This document shows positions 1 through 11,800 of a DNA stretch of 64,000 bases, in pieces. The notes beneath the pieces are model-generated. The model was given only the letters and a program-made list of their open reading frames with translations. It had not been told where the DNA came from and searched no databases. The stretch is from Fulvivirga marina (GTDB lineage: Bacteria > Bacteroidota > Bacteroidia > Cytophagales > Cyclobacteriaceae): assembly GCF_016775155.1 (NCBI RefSeq), contig NZ_JAEUGD010000066.1, positions 842,833 through 906,832 of the forward strand. The letters are read 5' to 3'. Numbering within the stretch: position 1 is the stretch's first letter; each line of letters starts with the position of its first letter. A program made the position numbers and the translations under genes.

Positions 1-3000
1 CTCAGTGATCAGCTTCACCGTTGCCGGGTCCAGTAAATTGGTATTGTAAAAGAAGTGGGCATTGATCTCTTCAAAAGCACCTATGGTAATATAAAGTGGA
101 TAGTTAGACTGCTCCTGCACATAAACTTCTTCTACCTTCAGCTTCCAGTCCTGCGCATCCAATACTTTGGACAACGGGAAGTTTTGGAATGCCATAATAC
201 TATCAAACAGGTCGCCCTGCACCCCTACCAGCCCCTGGATCTCATTCAAAGACTGGTATTGATAATTCCTTGAGTTAACCTGATCATTCTGAATACCTGT
301 CAACCAGGGCAGAATTTCATCTGACTTTTGCAATGATGAACGTAACGGTAATGTATTGATGTACATACCTACTCTTTTTTCAACCGAAGGAATATCTTCC
401 GGCCTACCCGAGACAACCACACCAAATGTGACATCGCGCTGACCTGTAAATTGATGCAATAAATAGGCCCAGGTTCCCTGCATCAGTGTATTAACCGTAA
501 GTCTGTGACGTCTTGCAAATGACCTGATAGCCTCAGTGGTTTGTTTATCTATGTTCAGATTTATCTCCTTATAGGTTCCTGCTCCTTTGTTACGCAGTGA
601 AGATGATTCGATAAATGGCAACAGTGTACCTACTTCTATCTCTTCCAGATAGCTTTGCCAATATTCGGCGGCTCCTGAATTATCCTGCGACTCTATGAAT
701 CTTATATAATCTTCATATTTATCCTCCTCTTTGATTTGATGGTTTACTCCATTAACGGAGATATCGTAGTAAGTCAAAAACTCCTCCATCAGTATGGGCA
801 GTGACCACCCATCATGCAGCAAGTGGTGAGATGTCCACAACATGCGCGTATGAGTTTCATTTAGTCTTATAAGCGTCACCCTCATCAATGGGGCTTTATC
901 GAAACGAAAACCTTGCTGCAAATCTGCCTCTTCGATCTTCTCAACTCTACCAATCAGCTCATCCTGCTCAAGTGAGGTAAGGTCTATCACCTCGATAGGT
1001 AGTGAAGCTGTTTTATGTACACACTGTACCGGTATACTGAACACATCGTGATGGAAGGTGCTACGGAAAATAGTATGCTTTTGCAACAGGTACTCCCAGG
1101 TCTGCTTGTGGGCCTGTTCATCCAGATTGACGATATCGCATTTCAACTGGTTACGGTAAGTAGCGGCATTCTCATCATAAAGGCTATGAAATAGCATACC
1201 TGATTGTAATGCACTTAGTCTATAACAGCTCTGTATCGACGATCTTCTGGTAGCTCCATTGTCAAGATGGCCATCCAGGAATTCGTCAAAGTCATCGATG
1301 CTAACCTCTTTAGATAGTCCGAAATCTGCCGGACTAAACTGAGGGTCTACCCCTTTCAGGGCAGCAGCATTTGACAAGAAATGTTCGATGCTTGCGGTCA
1401 GCTTATCAGTCAAAGAAGCCATGTCAACCTCTCCATATTTTGCAGGATCGTATAGCAGCTCAAGCTGTAGCTTTTCGCCTTCAATTCTGCATGCAATGAT
1501 AAGCTGCTCATGACCATAGCTTCCAGGTGCGGCATCAAAACAGGCTCTTTCAGACGCCAGACTTACAGGACCTTCCTCCTGTTGGTATGCTCCATAAAAT
1601 TTAAACCTGATATCCCACGGGTTATTTCCGCTACCCTTTTTGTCAGCATAAGCTGAGTAGGTAAGTGCCATTTCCGGGTTCTGCCTGTTAAACGACTTCA
1701 CCAACTTAAGAGCATGTCCAGCATCATTAGCTGTGGTTTTCAGCATAAATGGGTACGCTGAATGAAGTTGTCCCGTTGCTCCTGAGTCGCTCTCAACACC
1801 AATAACCAACTGCTCATCACCTTTCCACTGGCCCAGTGTACCGTAGATAGCTGATAATAGTATCTCGGTGTCGTTTGCATGGTATACCTCTCGATAAAGG
1901 TTTAACGATGTTGACAGATTTTCATCAGCGATAGATTGTTTATATACCTGATAGGTTTTTTCACTTTTCGCCTGACCGGCTTCCTTGCCCTGGATCTGGC
2001 TTTCCCATTGCTCCACCCATTTTCCAAACAATGGCTTTTGTGTTTGCTCTTCAATACCCGTCAGGATTTCTTTATAACTTTTAGGCTCACTTAACTCCTG
2101 CCCGGCAAAAACACGGTTCAAATCATTAATAAAGTCTCTCCAGTTTACGGTGTTCATCAAGAGGTGATGCACAACCAGTATAAGCCTGTTATGTTGTTCT
2201 TCCTCCGGGGTTTCTAACCATGTGGAACTGATCAATTCATTATTATCAAGATCGATCAGGTTATAAAGTTTCTTACGCTCACTCTCCAAAAATGCTGACA
2301 GGTCAGAAATATCCGACGGCACAGTTACAGCTGATAATTCCAACTGCTTTGATATAAGTTTCTGTCTCCACTGTCCATTTTGCCTGATGAATGTTGCCTG
2401 AAGTCCCTGGTATCTTGCAATCATTTGATTCAGACATTGGCTGGCCTGCTCTCTGCTGATCATTTTATTCAAGGCCAGCGTAAAGTCAGGGTAACAGGCA
2501 AATGAAGTGTTGTTGATCAATCGCTTTTGGGAAAGTGTCAATGGCATTGTATCGACCTCACCGGCCTCTTTCCTGATTATTTTTTCATCTTCAATCCGCT
2601 TGCTTACTGCCTGTGAAATACGTGCTATGGTCTGGTAAGTAAACAGATCACCCACTTGTAGCTCAAATCCTAATTTTCGGATTCTGCTCACTACCTGAAT
2701 AGATATGATTGAATCTCCTCCCAGCTCAAAGTAGTTATGCTGACGGCCTACCTGATCCACGGAGAGCAGTTCCTGCCATACTGTGGCAAGGGCTTCCTCC
2801 ATCGCACCTACAGGAGCCTCATATTCTACTTCTCGGATGTCTGCAATTCCTAATTCTTTCAGCTGCTTCTTATCTACTTTACCACTTGGCAACAGTGGTA
2901 TTGACTCTAACTCCACTATAATACCCGGGATCATATATTCAGGAAGCTCGCTTTTTAATGCTTCTTTAATAGCTGCAGGATCAAAAACCCTCTCCATGAC

Positions 3001-5877
3001 GACATATGCCGCAAGCTGAGTGTTCGACGCCTCTTCCACTACCAACACAACGCCTTCCAGTACACCTGGAGCATCCAGCAAGGCTCTTTCTATTTCTGCG
3101 ATCTCAATCCTATACCCTCTGACTTTGAGCTGCTCATCATGTCTTCCTACAAACTCCAGATTCCCATCTGGCAGGAACCTGACCAGATCTCCTGTTTTAT
3201 AAAGTTTTTCAGCAGAGTTATAAGGGTTTTGAACGAAATGAGAAGCCGTGAGGTCTTCGTTGTTCAGGTAACCTCTTGCCACCTGGACACCTCCAATGTG
3301 CAACTCTCCTAAAACACCTGTCGGTACCTGTTGCCCCAACTCATTGAGTACATAAAGATTAGTATTGGCCACCGGCTTACCTATTGGCACTGAGTTCACT
3401 CCCTTTTGAAGATCATTAGCACTGCATTGGTATTCGCAAACGGTAATGGTGGCCTCGGCAGGACCGTATTTATTATAAAACTGACAGTAATTCACCCATT
3501 CTTCGGCAAGCTGCTTATCACAGATCTCACCTCCACAAACTACTCTCCTCAGACCTCCGTATTTGCCAGGGGTCAGTACTTTTAAAAAGCTTGGAGTCGC
3601 GTGCAAATGGGTCAGTTGTTTCTGTTTAAGGAACTGCTCAAAGAGCTCCTTATCCAAACGGTAAGCACCAGGGATCAATACCAGCGTAGCACCCATGGTC
3701 AGCGCCAGGAAAATCTGCTCAATAGAGGCGTCAAATGTGTAATCACTAAACTGAAGTATCCGTTCGCTATCATCTATTTTGAAGAGATCTGTCTGGTTAT
3801 GAATATAGTTGGATATGCCTGAATGTTCTACCATCACACCTTTAGGCTCCCCGGTAGATCCGGATGTAAAGATGACATATGCCAGATCCTGACCAGCGAT
3901 TTGTACATCAGGATTAGAGACGCTTTCGTTAGGGAAAATATCATTTAGTTGCCCTATACTGATCCACTCTACAGTTTCAACTGACGGTTCTACTTCACAT
4001 AAGCCAATGGTCATATTTGCCATACCAACAATTTTCCTGAGCCTTTCTTCAGGATCTTTGTGCCCTAGAGGCACATAGGCACCACCGGCTTTCATAACAG
4101 AAAGTATCGCAATGATCATTTGTGGTGACTTATCAAAATGTATAGGCACCAAAGTACCTTTCTCAACTCCCTTTCCTATCAGATGATTTGCCAGCCTGTT
4201 GGCATATTCGTTCAGTTCCTTATAAGTCAGTTTTGTTTCCAGATATTCCAGGGCAACCTTATCAGGGAAATTCAAGGCTGCTGCCTCGAAAAGTGCTACC
4301 AGATCAGGTTGCGGTTGAGCCTCGCCAGACTTCTCAGCAATAGGGTGTGCCTCAAGTAAATGGAGGTTATTCAATGAGGTATCTCCTTCCTCTACAATAC
4401 TTAACAGCACCTGCTCAAGATGTAATTTGATTAGGTTTATAAACTCTTTAGGCAGGAGCTCCTCTTTATAAATAATCTCTACATTGATCTGTCTACTCAC
4501 GGAGAAACGGATCAAAAGGGGATAATTGGACGACTGTTCCAACCCTTTAAAGTTACTCACTTCCAGTTTCCACTGCGTGGATGAAGTCAGCTCCGAAAGT
4601 GGAAAATTCTGGAATACCATAATGCTGTCAAACAGGTCGCCATGCACACCCGACCACTTCTGGATATCAGCCAAAGCATTATACTGAAACTTTCTTGACG
4701 CTATCTGATCATTCTGAATGCCCTTTAACCAGGTTTTAACATCACTACTTTTATCAAATACAGAAACAAGTGGCAGGGTGTTGATGTACATTCCTACTCT
4801 TCTTTCTACATTTTGCAGGTTTTCAGGTCTGCCGGACACTACCACACCAAATGAAATGGTTTCCTCTCCGGTATACTGGTGCAACAGATACGACCACACT
4901 CCCTGCATCAGAGTATTCACTGTAATTCGGTTACGCTTGGTAAACAACTCAACTTTTTGAGTTACATCCTCATCAAAAACGAGTATTTCTTCATTAAAAT
5001 CAGAAACTGTTCTGGTACGTTCGGCTGAAACCGGGATGAACGGAAGCAAAGTGCTTCCGGTTACAGGTTTGAGGTGCTCTGACCAGTAAGCCTGTGCTTT
5101 TTCTTTGTCCTGGCTATCAATAAACCTGATGTAATCTTCGAACCTGTCAACCTCCCCGTCTTTAATGTCTTCACTGGCTGATAGCTTATCATAGACCTGA
5201 AGAAACTCTTCCATGAGTATGGGTCTTGACCAACCGTCTAACAGGATGTGGTGGGTACTCCACAACATTTTATAGCTATCATCTCCCAGTTTAAGCAGTG
5301 TTACCCGCATCAGTGGTGCCTTCTTAAAATCAAAAGGTTTAGATCGGTCCTCTCGCTCATACTTATCCAAAGCTGTATCAAGATCATGCCCGTTCAGATG
5401 ACTCAGGTCTACAATCTCCAGTGGCATTTCTACGTGGCGATGCACGCATTGTACAGGAATTTTGAAAGCATCATAATGAAAACTGGAACGAAGAATAGTA
5501 TGACTCTTTATTAAGTGATCCCATGCCTGCTTAAAAAGGTTGAGGTCAACTCGTTTAAGGTCACATTTAAGCTGGTTACGATATGCTCCAACCTGCTGAT
5601 CGTACAAGTCATGAAACATCATACCCGCCTGCAAGGGACTCAACTTGTACATCGACTCTATATCCTTCTTCGATTCCTCACTTTTTAAGTTGAGGTGGTC
5701 GATCAATTCCTGCTTATTTTCCTTAATGAATTTAAGTACTTCAGTATTCTGTTTAATGGCTTTAGCCTGCTCCTCGCTTACTTTATTCTTTCTGGCCTTT
5801 AAAACGAGTTTATCCCCATTAGCTTCCAGGAAGAAATTGTTTTTATCAAGCAGGTCAATGCATTCTTTTATATTCAT
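1..5877 (-). CDS. NRPS, C-A-T-E*-C..., partial (runs off left edge)
   Basis: The reading frame is open from an ATG at 5877 to base 1 (1,959 codons), so the C-terminus lies outside the window. Order seen: TubC-like docking segment (about 1-70), C domain (HHILLDG near residue 206), A domain (FTSGSTGEPKG near 664), carrier with LGGDS near 1047, an epimerase-like domain whose core reads HHLLMNTVNW instead of HHxxxDxxSW (near 1234), then a second C domain (HHLLHDG near 1681). Both C domains carry the LQxGMxFH and RVGMYINTLPL motifs of the subtype that usually follows an epimerase. The hand-read A-domain code is DAEHVGKITK, which I cannot match to a substrate. The gene starts 18 bp after the preceding NRPS stop and in the same frame. 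Domain identity is sure; substrate and E* function are not. Confidence 0.95.
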   Translation of the reverse strand, partial: MNIKECIDLLDKNNFFLEANGDKLVLKARKNKVSEEQAKAIKQNTEVLKFIKENKQELIDHLNLKSEESKKDIESMYKLSPLQAGMMFHDLYDQQVGAYRNQLKCDLKRVDLNLFKQAWDHLIKSHTILRSSFHYDAFKIPVQCVHRHVEMPLEIVDLSHLNGHDLDTALDKYEREDRSKPFDFKKAPLMRVTLLKLGDDSYKMLWSTHHILLDGWSRPILMEEFLQVYDKLSASEDIKDGEVDRFEDYIRFIDSQDKEKAQAYWSEHLKPVTGSTLLPFIPVSAERTRTVSDFNEEILVFDEDVTQKVELFTKRNRITVNTLMQGVWSYLLHQYTGEETISFGVVVSGRPENLQNVERRVGMYINTLPLVSVFDKSSDVKTWLKGIQNDQIASRKFQYNALADIQKWSGVHGDLFDSIMVFQNFPLSELTSSTQWKLEVSNFKGLEQSSNYPLLIRFSVSRQINVEIIYKEELLPKEFINLIKLHLEQVLLSIVEEGDTSLNNLHLLEAHPIAEKSGEAQPQPDLVALFEAAALNFPDKVALEYLETKLTYKELNEYANRLANHLIGKGVEKGTLVPIHFDKSPQMIIAILSVMKAGGAYVPLGHKDPEERLRKIVGMANMTIGLCEVEPSVETVEWISIGQLNDIFPNESVSNPDVQIAGQDLAYVIFTSGSTGEPKGVMVEHSGISNYIHNQTDLFKIDDSERILQFSDYTFDASIEQIFLALTMGATLVLIPGAYRLDKELFEQFLKQKQLTHLHATPSFLKVLTPGKYGGLRRVVCGGEICDKQLAEEWVNYCQFYNKYGPAEATITVCEYQCSANDLQKGVNSVPIGKPVANTNLYVLNELGQQVPTGVLGELHIGGVQVARGYLNNEDLTASHFVQNPYNSAEKLYKTGDLVRFLPDGNLEFVGRHDEQLKVRGYRIEIAEIERALLDAPGVLEGVVLVVEEASNTQLAAYVVMERVFDPAAIKEALKSELPEYMIPGIIVELESIPLLPSGKVDKKQLKELGIADIREVEYEAPVGAMEEALATVWQELLSVDQVGRQHNYFELGGDSIISIQVVSRIRKLGFELQVGDLFTYQTIARISQAVSKRIEDEKIIRKEAGEVDTMPLTLSQKRLINNTSFACYPDFTLALNKMISREQASQCLNQMIARYQGLQATFIRQNGQWRQKLISKQLELSAVTVPSDISDLSAFLESERKKLYNLIDLDNNELISSTWLETPEEEQHNRLILVVHHLLMNTVNWRDFINDLNRVFAGQELSEPKSYKEILTGIEEQTQKPLFGKWVEQWESQIQGKEAGQAKSEKTYQVYKQSIADENLSTSLNLYREVYHANDTEILLSAIYGTLGQWKGDEQLVIGVESDSGATGQLHSAYPFMLKTTANDAGHALKLVKSFNRQNPEMALTYSAYADKKGSGNNPWDIRFKFYGAYQQEEGPVSLASERACFDAAPGSYGHEQLIIACRIEGEKLQLELLYDPAKYGEVDMASLTDKLTASIEHFLSNAAALKGVDPQFSPADFGLSKEVSIDDFDEFLDGHLDNGATRRSSIQSCYRLSALQSGMLFHSLYDENAATYRNQLKCDIVNLDEQAHKQTWEYLLQKHTIFRSTFHHDVFSIPVQCVHKTASLPIEVIDLTSLEQDELIGRVEKIEEADLQQGFRFDKAPLMRVTLIRLNETHTRMLWTSHHLLHDGWSLPILMEEFLTYYDISVNGVNHQIKEEDKYEDYIRFIESQDNSGAAEYWQSYLEEIEVGTLLPFIESSSLRNKGAGTYKEINLNIDKQTTEAIRSFARRHRLTVNTLMQGTWAYLLHQFTGQRDVTFGVVVSGRPEDIPSVEKRVGMYINTLPLRSSLQKSDEILPWLTGIQNDQVNSRNYQYQSLNEIQGLVGVQGDLFDSIMAFQNFPLSKVLDAQDWKLKVEEVYVQEQSNYPLYITIGAFEEINAHFFYNTNLLDPATVKLITE

Positions 5878-5895
5878 AGTGGTCTTTGCGCTCAA

Positions 5896-8800
5896 TTAAA
5901 ATTTTATAATATCATCAGATTCTTTTTCAGAGTCCTCGTCATTGAGGAAACTATCCAGCTCTTCATAGCTGATCACTCCGGATAATCCAAAATCGGACGG
6001 AGTGTACTGTCTTTGCCCCAGTTTTTCCTTTTCCAGGCAGTGTTCGAAGATCTCCTTCAGGCTATTTACAAACTCAGCACTGATACGCTGGGTCTGCTCT
6101 CTACCAGTTGCCTCACCAAACGACCACCTCAGCCATAGCTGATCCTGATCAAACCCACAGTCAATGATCACTTCTTCACCGGTTAATGGGAAGTTACTCT
6201 GCAAATAAGCGTTGGATATAACATGCTTTGACAGGTTACTAACACTGGTCATGCCATGGAACCTGAGTTTTATATTCCATGGATTCTTCTCAAACTGAGG
6301 TTCCTTAAGGATATACTTCAGTACTCCGTAACCTAGTCCATGATCTGAGATCTTACTTCTTGACTCTTTAACTTGTTTTATCAGTTCATCCACACACAGC
6401 TCTTTTTCAGCATGCAGCCTGAATGGATAGGTCTGATAAAAATGTCCTACAACTTTATCCGTTCGGCTATTATTTTCGACACCTACTACAATAGCATTGG
6501 CGTCTTCTCTCCGCCTAAGTGACAAGGTAAGAGCACCCAACAAGAAGTCGAGGTTACCGGTCTGATACACAGCATGGGCTGAAGATGCATCAAAGGCGGA
6601 AAGGTCAATCTGTTCGGTAAAGTGCTCATAAGAATCATTCAGCACAGGTATATCCTCCGCCGCGAATCCTTTCCACAGATCTGCCTCTCTCTTGTAACGG
6701 TCTGCCTGATATGATTCATTCAAAGCACCTAATCTGCTTTTATAGGTATCTATATGCTCACCAAGAGATTTCCCGTCCAGAACGGACATGAACTCATCTG
6801 CAATAATGTCCATAGAAGGCAGATCAACCAGTAGGTAGTTTGCATTAAGGATCACTGCATTGCGCTCTACATCTTCATTGGTTTGCACCAGTATAGCTCT
6901 AAAGGCTACATCTTCAGGAAGATGCTGAAGCTTTTGCTGTGCTATCTCTACCTGCAGTCCCTCATGAACTTCTTTACTGGATGAGAAATCAACAACCTCC
7001 AATGGTGTTTGTGCGTCATCAAAGCGTTGCGTCCATTGATCATCCGTTTTTGCAAAGGCTACTCTTAGTGCTGCATGTCGTTTGGCCACCTCGTTAAGTG
7101 CTTGTTGTAGTTTAGCTACACTCAGAGCTTTGTCTACTGACAGTGCCACTGAGAGGTAACCTGATGATGCTGACTCCAGGTATTGAAGCTGATTAGGGGT
7201 TGCCGAAAGGCTTTCCAATGTTTCAAAGCTGATCTCTTTAGCTCTTTTTTCACCCCTTTGTTTCAGCACAGGTACTATATCTGCGATAACCTGATACTCA
7301 AACAGGTCGCTAATTTCCATATCATACCCCAACAGATTTGCTCTGCTCACCATTTGAATGGAAATAATCGAATTACCTCCCAAATCAAAGTAGTTGTCGT
7401 ACCTGCCCACCTGATCAACAGCCAGCAGCTCCATCCATATATTGGCAAGATCCTGCTCTTCCTTCCCTTGAGGTGCTTCATATTCTTGACCGCTCTGCGC
7501 CTGAATATTAATCGCCTGAAGTTGCTTTTTATCTATTTTACCATTTACAGTTACGGGTATTGACTCATGCTCTATGACTACATCGGGAATCATATAGTAT
7601 GGGAGTTGGGCTTTTAAAGTATTCATCAACTCCTTTTGATTGTACTCTGCACCGGGAACAACATGTGCCACTAAAAACTTGAAGCCAGAGGCATTCTCTT
7701 TAGTCATAACCACACATTGTCTCACCATAGGGTTCAGTCTGATCTTGGTCTCAACTTCACCTAATTCAACCCTGTTACCTCTTATTTTTACCTGATCATC
7801 GTTCCTGCCTATAAACTCCATATTGCCATCAGACAGCCATCGGGCCAGGTCTCCTGTTTTATAAAGCCTTTGACCTTTGTGGAAAGGGCTCTGGATGAAC
7901 CTTTCTCCGGTGAGTTGCTCCCGGTTGAGATACTCCTTAGCCAGGGCAACCCCTCCAATATAAAGCTCACCTACCACTCCAATTGGGCAAAGGTTCAAAT
8001 GCTCATCCAGTACATACTGGGTTACATTGCTTATGGCTTTACCGATCGGTGAGTACTTGCGATCTTCAAAATCAGTTTTCTGAACTTCATAGCTGACCAC
8101 AATTTGTGTCTCGGTCGGACCATAATAGTTGAGTAACCTGGCATTGGTCTTATCAAAGAATTGCCTGATGTCTTCATTAAGTATAAGCTGCTCACCAGCA
8201 GTAAATATCGCCTGAATACTCTCCGGGTAAATGTCTGTTCTTACCGCCTGCTCACAAAGGTTCTTCAAAACAATGTATGGAATAAACAAGTGGTTAACTC
8301 CATTCTCTTTGATCAATGCCAGCATTCCCTGCATATCTCTTCGACGGACTTCATCGATCAATACCAGCTTTCCTCCATAGCAAAGTGCAGAGAAAATCTC
8401 CTGGAAACTGGGGTCGAAGTTAAGGCTGGCAAACTGTAGTACGGTTTTCCCTTTTGTTGAGCATGCCTGTTCCTCATGCCATTGCATCAGGTTTATTAAG
8501 GCTGCCTCTTCCATTACTACACCTTTAGGAGTACCGGTAGACCCTGAGGTATAAATTACATAGACCATTTGGTCTTCAACTTCAGGCCTTACGATATTGC
8601 CCTCCTCAAGAAGAGCTATCTGATCCCAATCCTTATCCAGGTTTATAAGCTGAACCTCGTCTTCAATAGTGTCAAACTTACCTGTAGTGTCGTCCTTTGT
8701 CAACACTATGCCAGCGCCAGAATCACTGACCATGAAATGTAATCTTTCATTAGGGTACTCAGGGTCAAGCGGCAAATATGCTGCTCCTGCTTTTAGTATG

Positions 8801-11800
8801 GCAAGTATAGATGTAATCAGGTCTATTGACCTGCCCATACACACGGGTACAATGCTGTTAGGCTGAACACCGGCCTGTACCAGATGTCTGGCCAACTTAT
8901 TCGCTATCTGATTAAGCTCTGCGTATGTCAGACTATCATTATAGAAAGTAATCGCTGTTTCGTCTGGCGACAGCGTGACTTGCTCTTCGAATATTCTGAT
9001 GATAGAACGGCTCTCTGAATATGTTTTTGCTGTGTCGTTGAACCCTTCCAGCAGCTTATGCTCTTCTTCGCTGCTTAACAGTTTTAGTTTTTCGATACTT
9101 TCCTGGCTATTATCAACTACTGCCTGTAGCAAATTCACATAATGTTCTGCCAGCTTAACTATAGTCTCGTTTTTGAAAAGGTCTTTACAATATCCCCAGT
9201 TGATGATCATCTCATCATTACGTTCTGTTACGTTGATGTCGATATCAAACCTTGATAGTGCCGTATCAAAATCTCTGTTTTTCAGGTTTACATCACCGAG
9301 CTTGATATTATCAATCGGTGGTGTATTTTGCATAACGAAGAGTATCTGAAAAATAGGACTATGGCTCATATTTCTATCCACTCCTATAGCCTCAACCACT
9401 CTTTCAAAAGGCGCATCCTGATACTGATAAGCCTCAAGTGTCGTCTTTTTAACTTGCTGCAGATAGTCCTTGAAAGTCATATCTCCTTTCACTGTCGTGC
9501 GCAGTGCCAGGGTGTTAACAAAGAATCCAACCATAGTTTCCAGCTCTGTTTGAGTTCTGTTGGCAATAGGACTACCAATGCATATATCCTGCTGAGCAGT
9601 ATACCTGTGAAGCAATACCTTAAACGCCGCCACCATGGTCATATAAAGCGTAGTCTCCTCATGTTTGGAGAGAGCATACAGCTTATCCGCAAGTGATTTA
9701 TCCAAAGTATGTTGATACATACCTCCGTCTACACCCTGTATATTAGGTCGGGGGTAATCTGTTGGCATCTGCAATGCCGGCACTCCGGTCAGTTTATCTT
9801 TCCAATATTGTATTTGCTTATTGAGTTCCTTTCCTTCAAGATGCTTTCTTTGCCAAAGTGCATAATCAGCATACTGCAACGACAGGTGAGGTACGTGGGC
9901 GGGTCTTTTGTAAAACAACGAGTTGTACAATTCCACCAGTTCTTTAACCAAAACGGAAACTGACCAGCCGTCGAAAGCAATATGATGGAAAACCACAACA
10001 ACAATGTGCTCTTCATCAGATTTCCTGATAACCTCTGCCCTCAGCATAAAGTCTTGGGCCAGGTCAAAAGGCGCTTTGATCAAGTTTGTGATATAGCCTT
10101 CGATATCCTTATTCTCAATCGCACTCCAATCCGTAACCGTCATTTTCCAGCCTTCCGCCGGAAGCACTTTTTGAAAGCCTTTACCATCGCTTTCTTCAAC
10201 TACCGTTCTCAGTATTTCATGCCTATTCACTATTCCTGAAAACGCGGACTCCAGATAGCTTAGGTTCAGGTTACCTTTAACTTCAAATGCCCACGGCATA
10301 TGATATTGCTCACTTCCTCTGAGTTTATCAATAAACCAGAGTCTCTCCTGCGCAAAGGACAAAGGAATATTTCCGTTTTTAGGCTGTACGTATATTTTGG
10401 GCAGGGTACTTTCAGCAGTGGATGTATCCATTCTCGAAGAAAGGTCTGCCACCCGTGGATACATAAAGAAGTCGTTAAGACTAAGGCCTGTGCCCAGCTT
10501 CTTCCTGATCACTGAAACGGCACGGGTAGCCAGAAGTGAATGTCCTCCTATTTCGAAGAAATTATCATGTATACCTACCTGATCAATTTCCAGAATGTCT
10601 TTATAGATCTCGATGAGCTTTTCCTCAACCTCATTTCTGGGCTTGGTAATATTGTTATTGGAAAGCGCCATCCCTTCCACTGCCGGAAGAGCCTTCTTAT
10701 CTACTTTACTGGTTGACGTAAGCGGAATATGATCTATCTCTACAAAGAAGCTAGGCACCATATACTCCGGCAAATGAGCCAGCAAATACTCCTTGGCTTT
10801 TTCCTTCTGATAATTTTCATCTGTCAGCACATAAGCTACCAATCGGTTGTACCCTGCATGATCCTGGCTACCAATTACCACACATTGCTTAATGCCTGAC
10901 GCCTTTTGCAGTACTTTTTCTATTTCAGAAGGTTCAACTCTATATCCTCTTATTTTGATTTGCTCATCAGACCTTCCTAAGAAATCAATATTACCATCGG
11001 GCATCCACCGGGCAAGGTCTCCGGTATGATATAGTCTGTTACCTTTCTCATCTGAAAATTCATCAGGCACAAACTTCTCTCTGGTCAGTTCGGGCATTTG
11101 ATGATAGCCTCTGGCCAGCTGTACTCCACCAATGTACATATCACCAGCTACACCAATAGGTACCATATTCATATTCTTATCAAGTATCCTAACCAGGGTA
11201 TTGGTCACTGGTCTTCCGATGGGTATAGATAAGGCTCGCTCTGTGTCAATTTCGCCATTGCATTTATACTGAGTTGCAGAAATGGCTGTTTCCGTGGGGC
11301 CGTATTTGTTGTAAAAAGTACAGTAGTCTCTCCACTTTTCGTACAACTTCGGAGCGCAAACCTCTCCACCGGCTACAACTCTTCTCAATCCATTGTACTT
11401 ACCCGGCTTAAGGTTATTAAGGAAACCTGGCGTAGCCTGCAAGTGGGTAATGCTAAGGTCGTGCAGGTACTTTTCTACCAGATCATGGTCCCTTCGGGTA
11501 TCATCGGGAATGAGCACGCACACTGCACCATTGATCAATGGCATAAATATTTGCTCTACCGAAGGGTCAAAGCAATAGCTATAAAACTGTAATACTCTGT
11601 CGTCCTCGGCAATTTTAAACTCATTAGACTGATGCAAAATAAAATTAGTCAGAGCTCCATGCTCCTGAAGTACCCCTTTGGGCTGCCCGGTAGACCCGGA
11701 AGTATAGATGATATACATCAGGTCTTTCAGTCTGGTTTCTACCGGTAGTTTTTCTCCCGGTTGTTGCCCTATGGTATCCCAGTCTTTATCCAAACTAACT

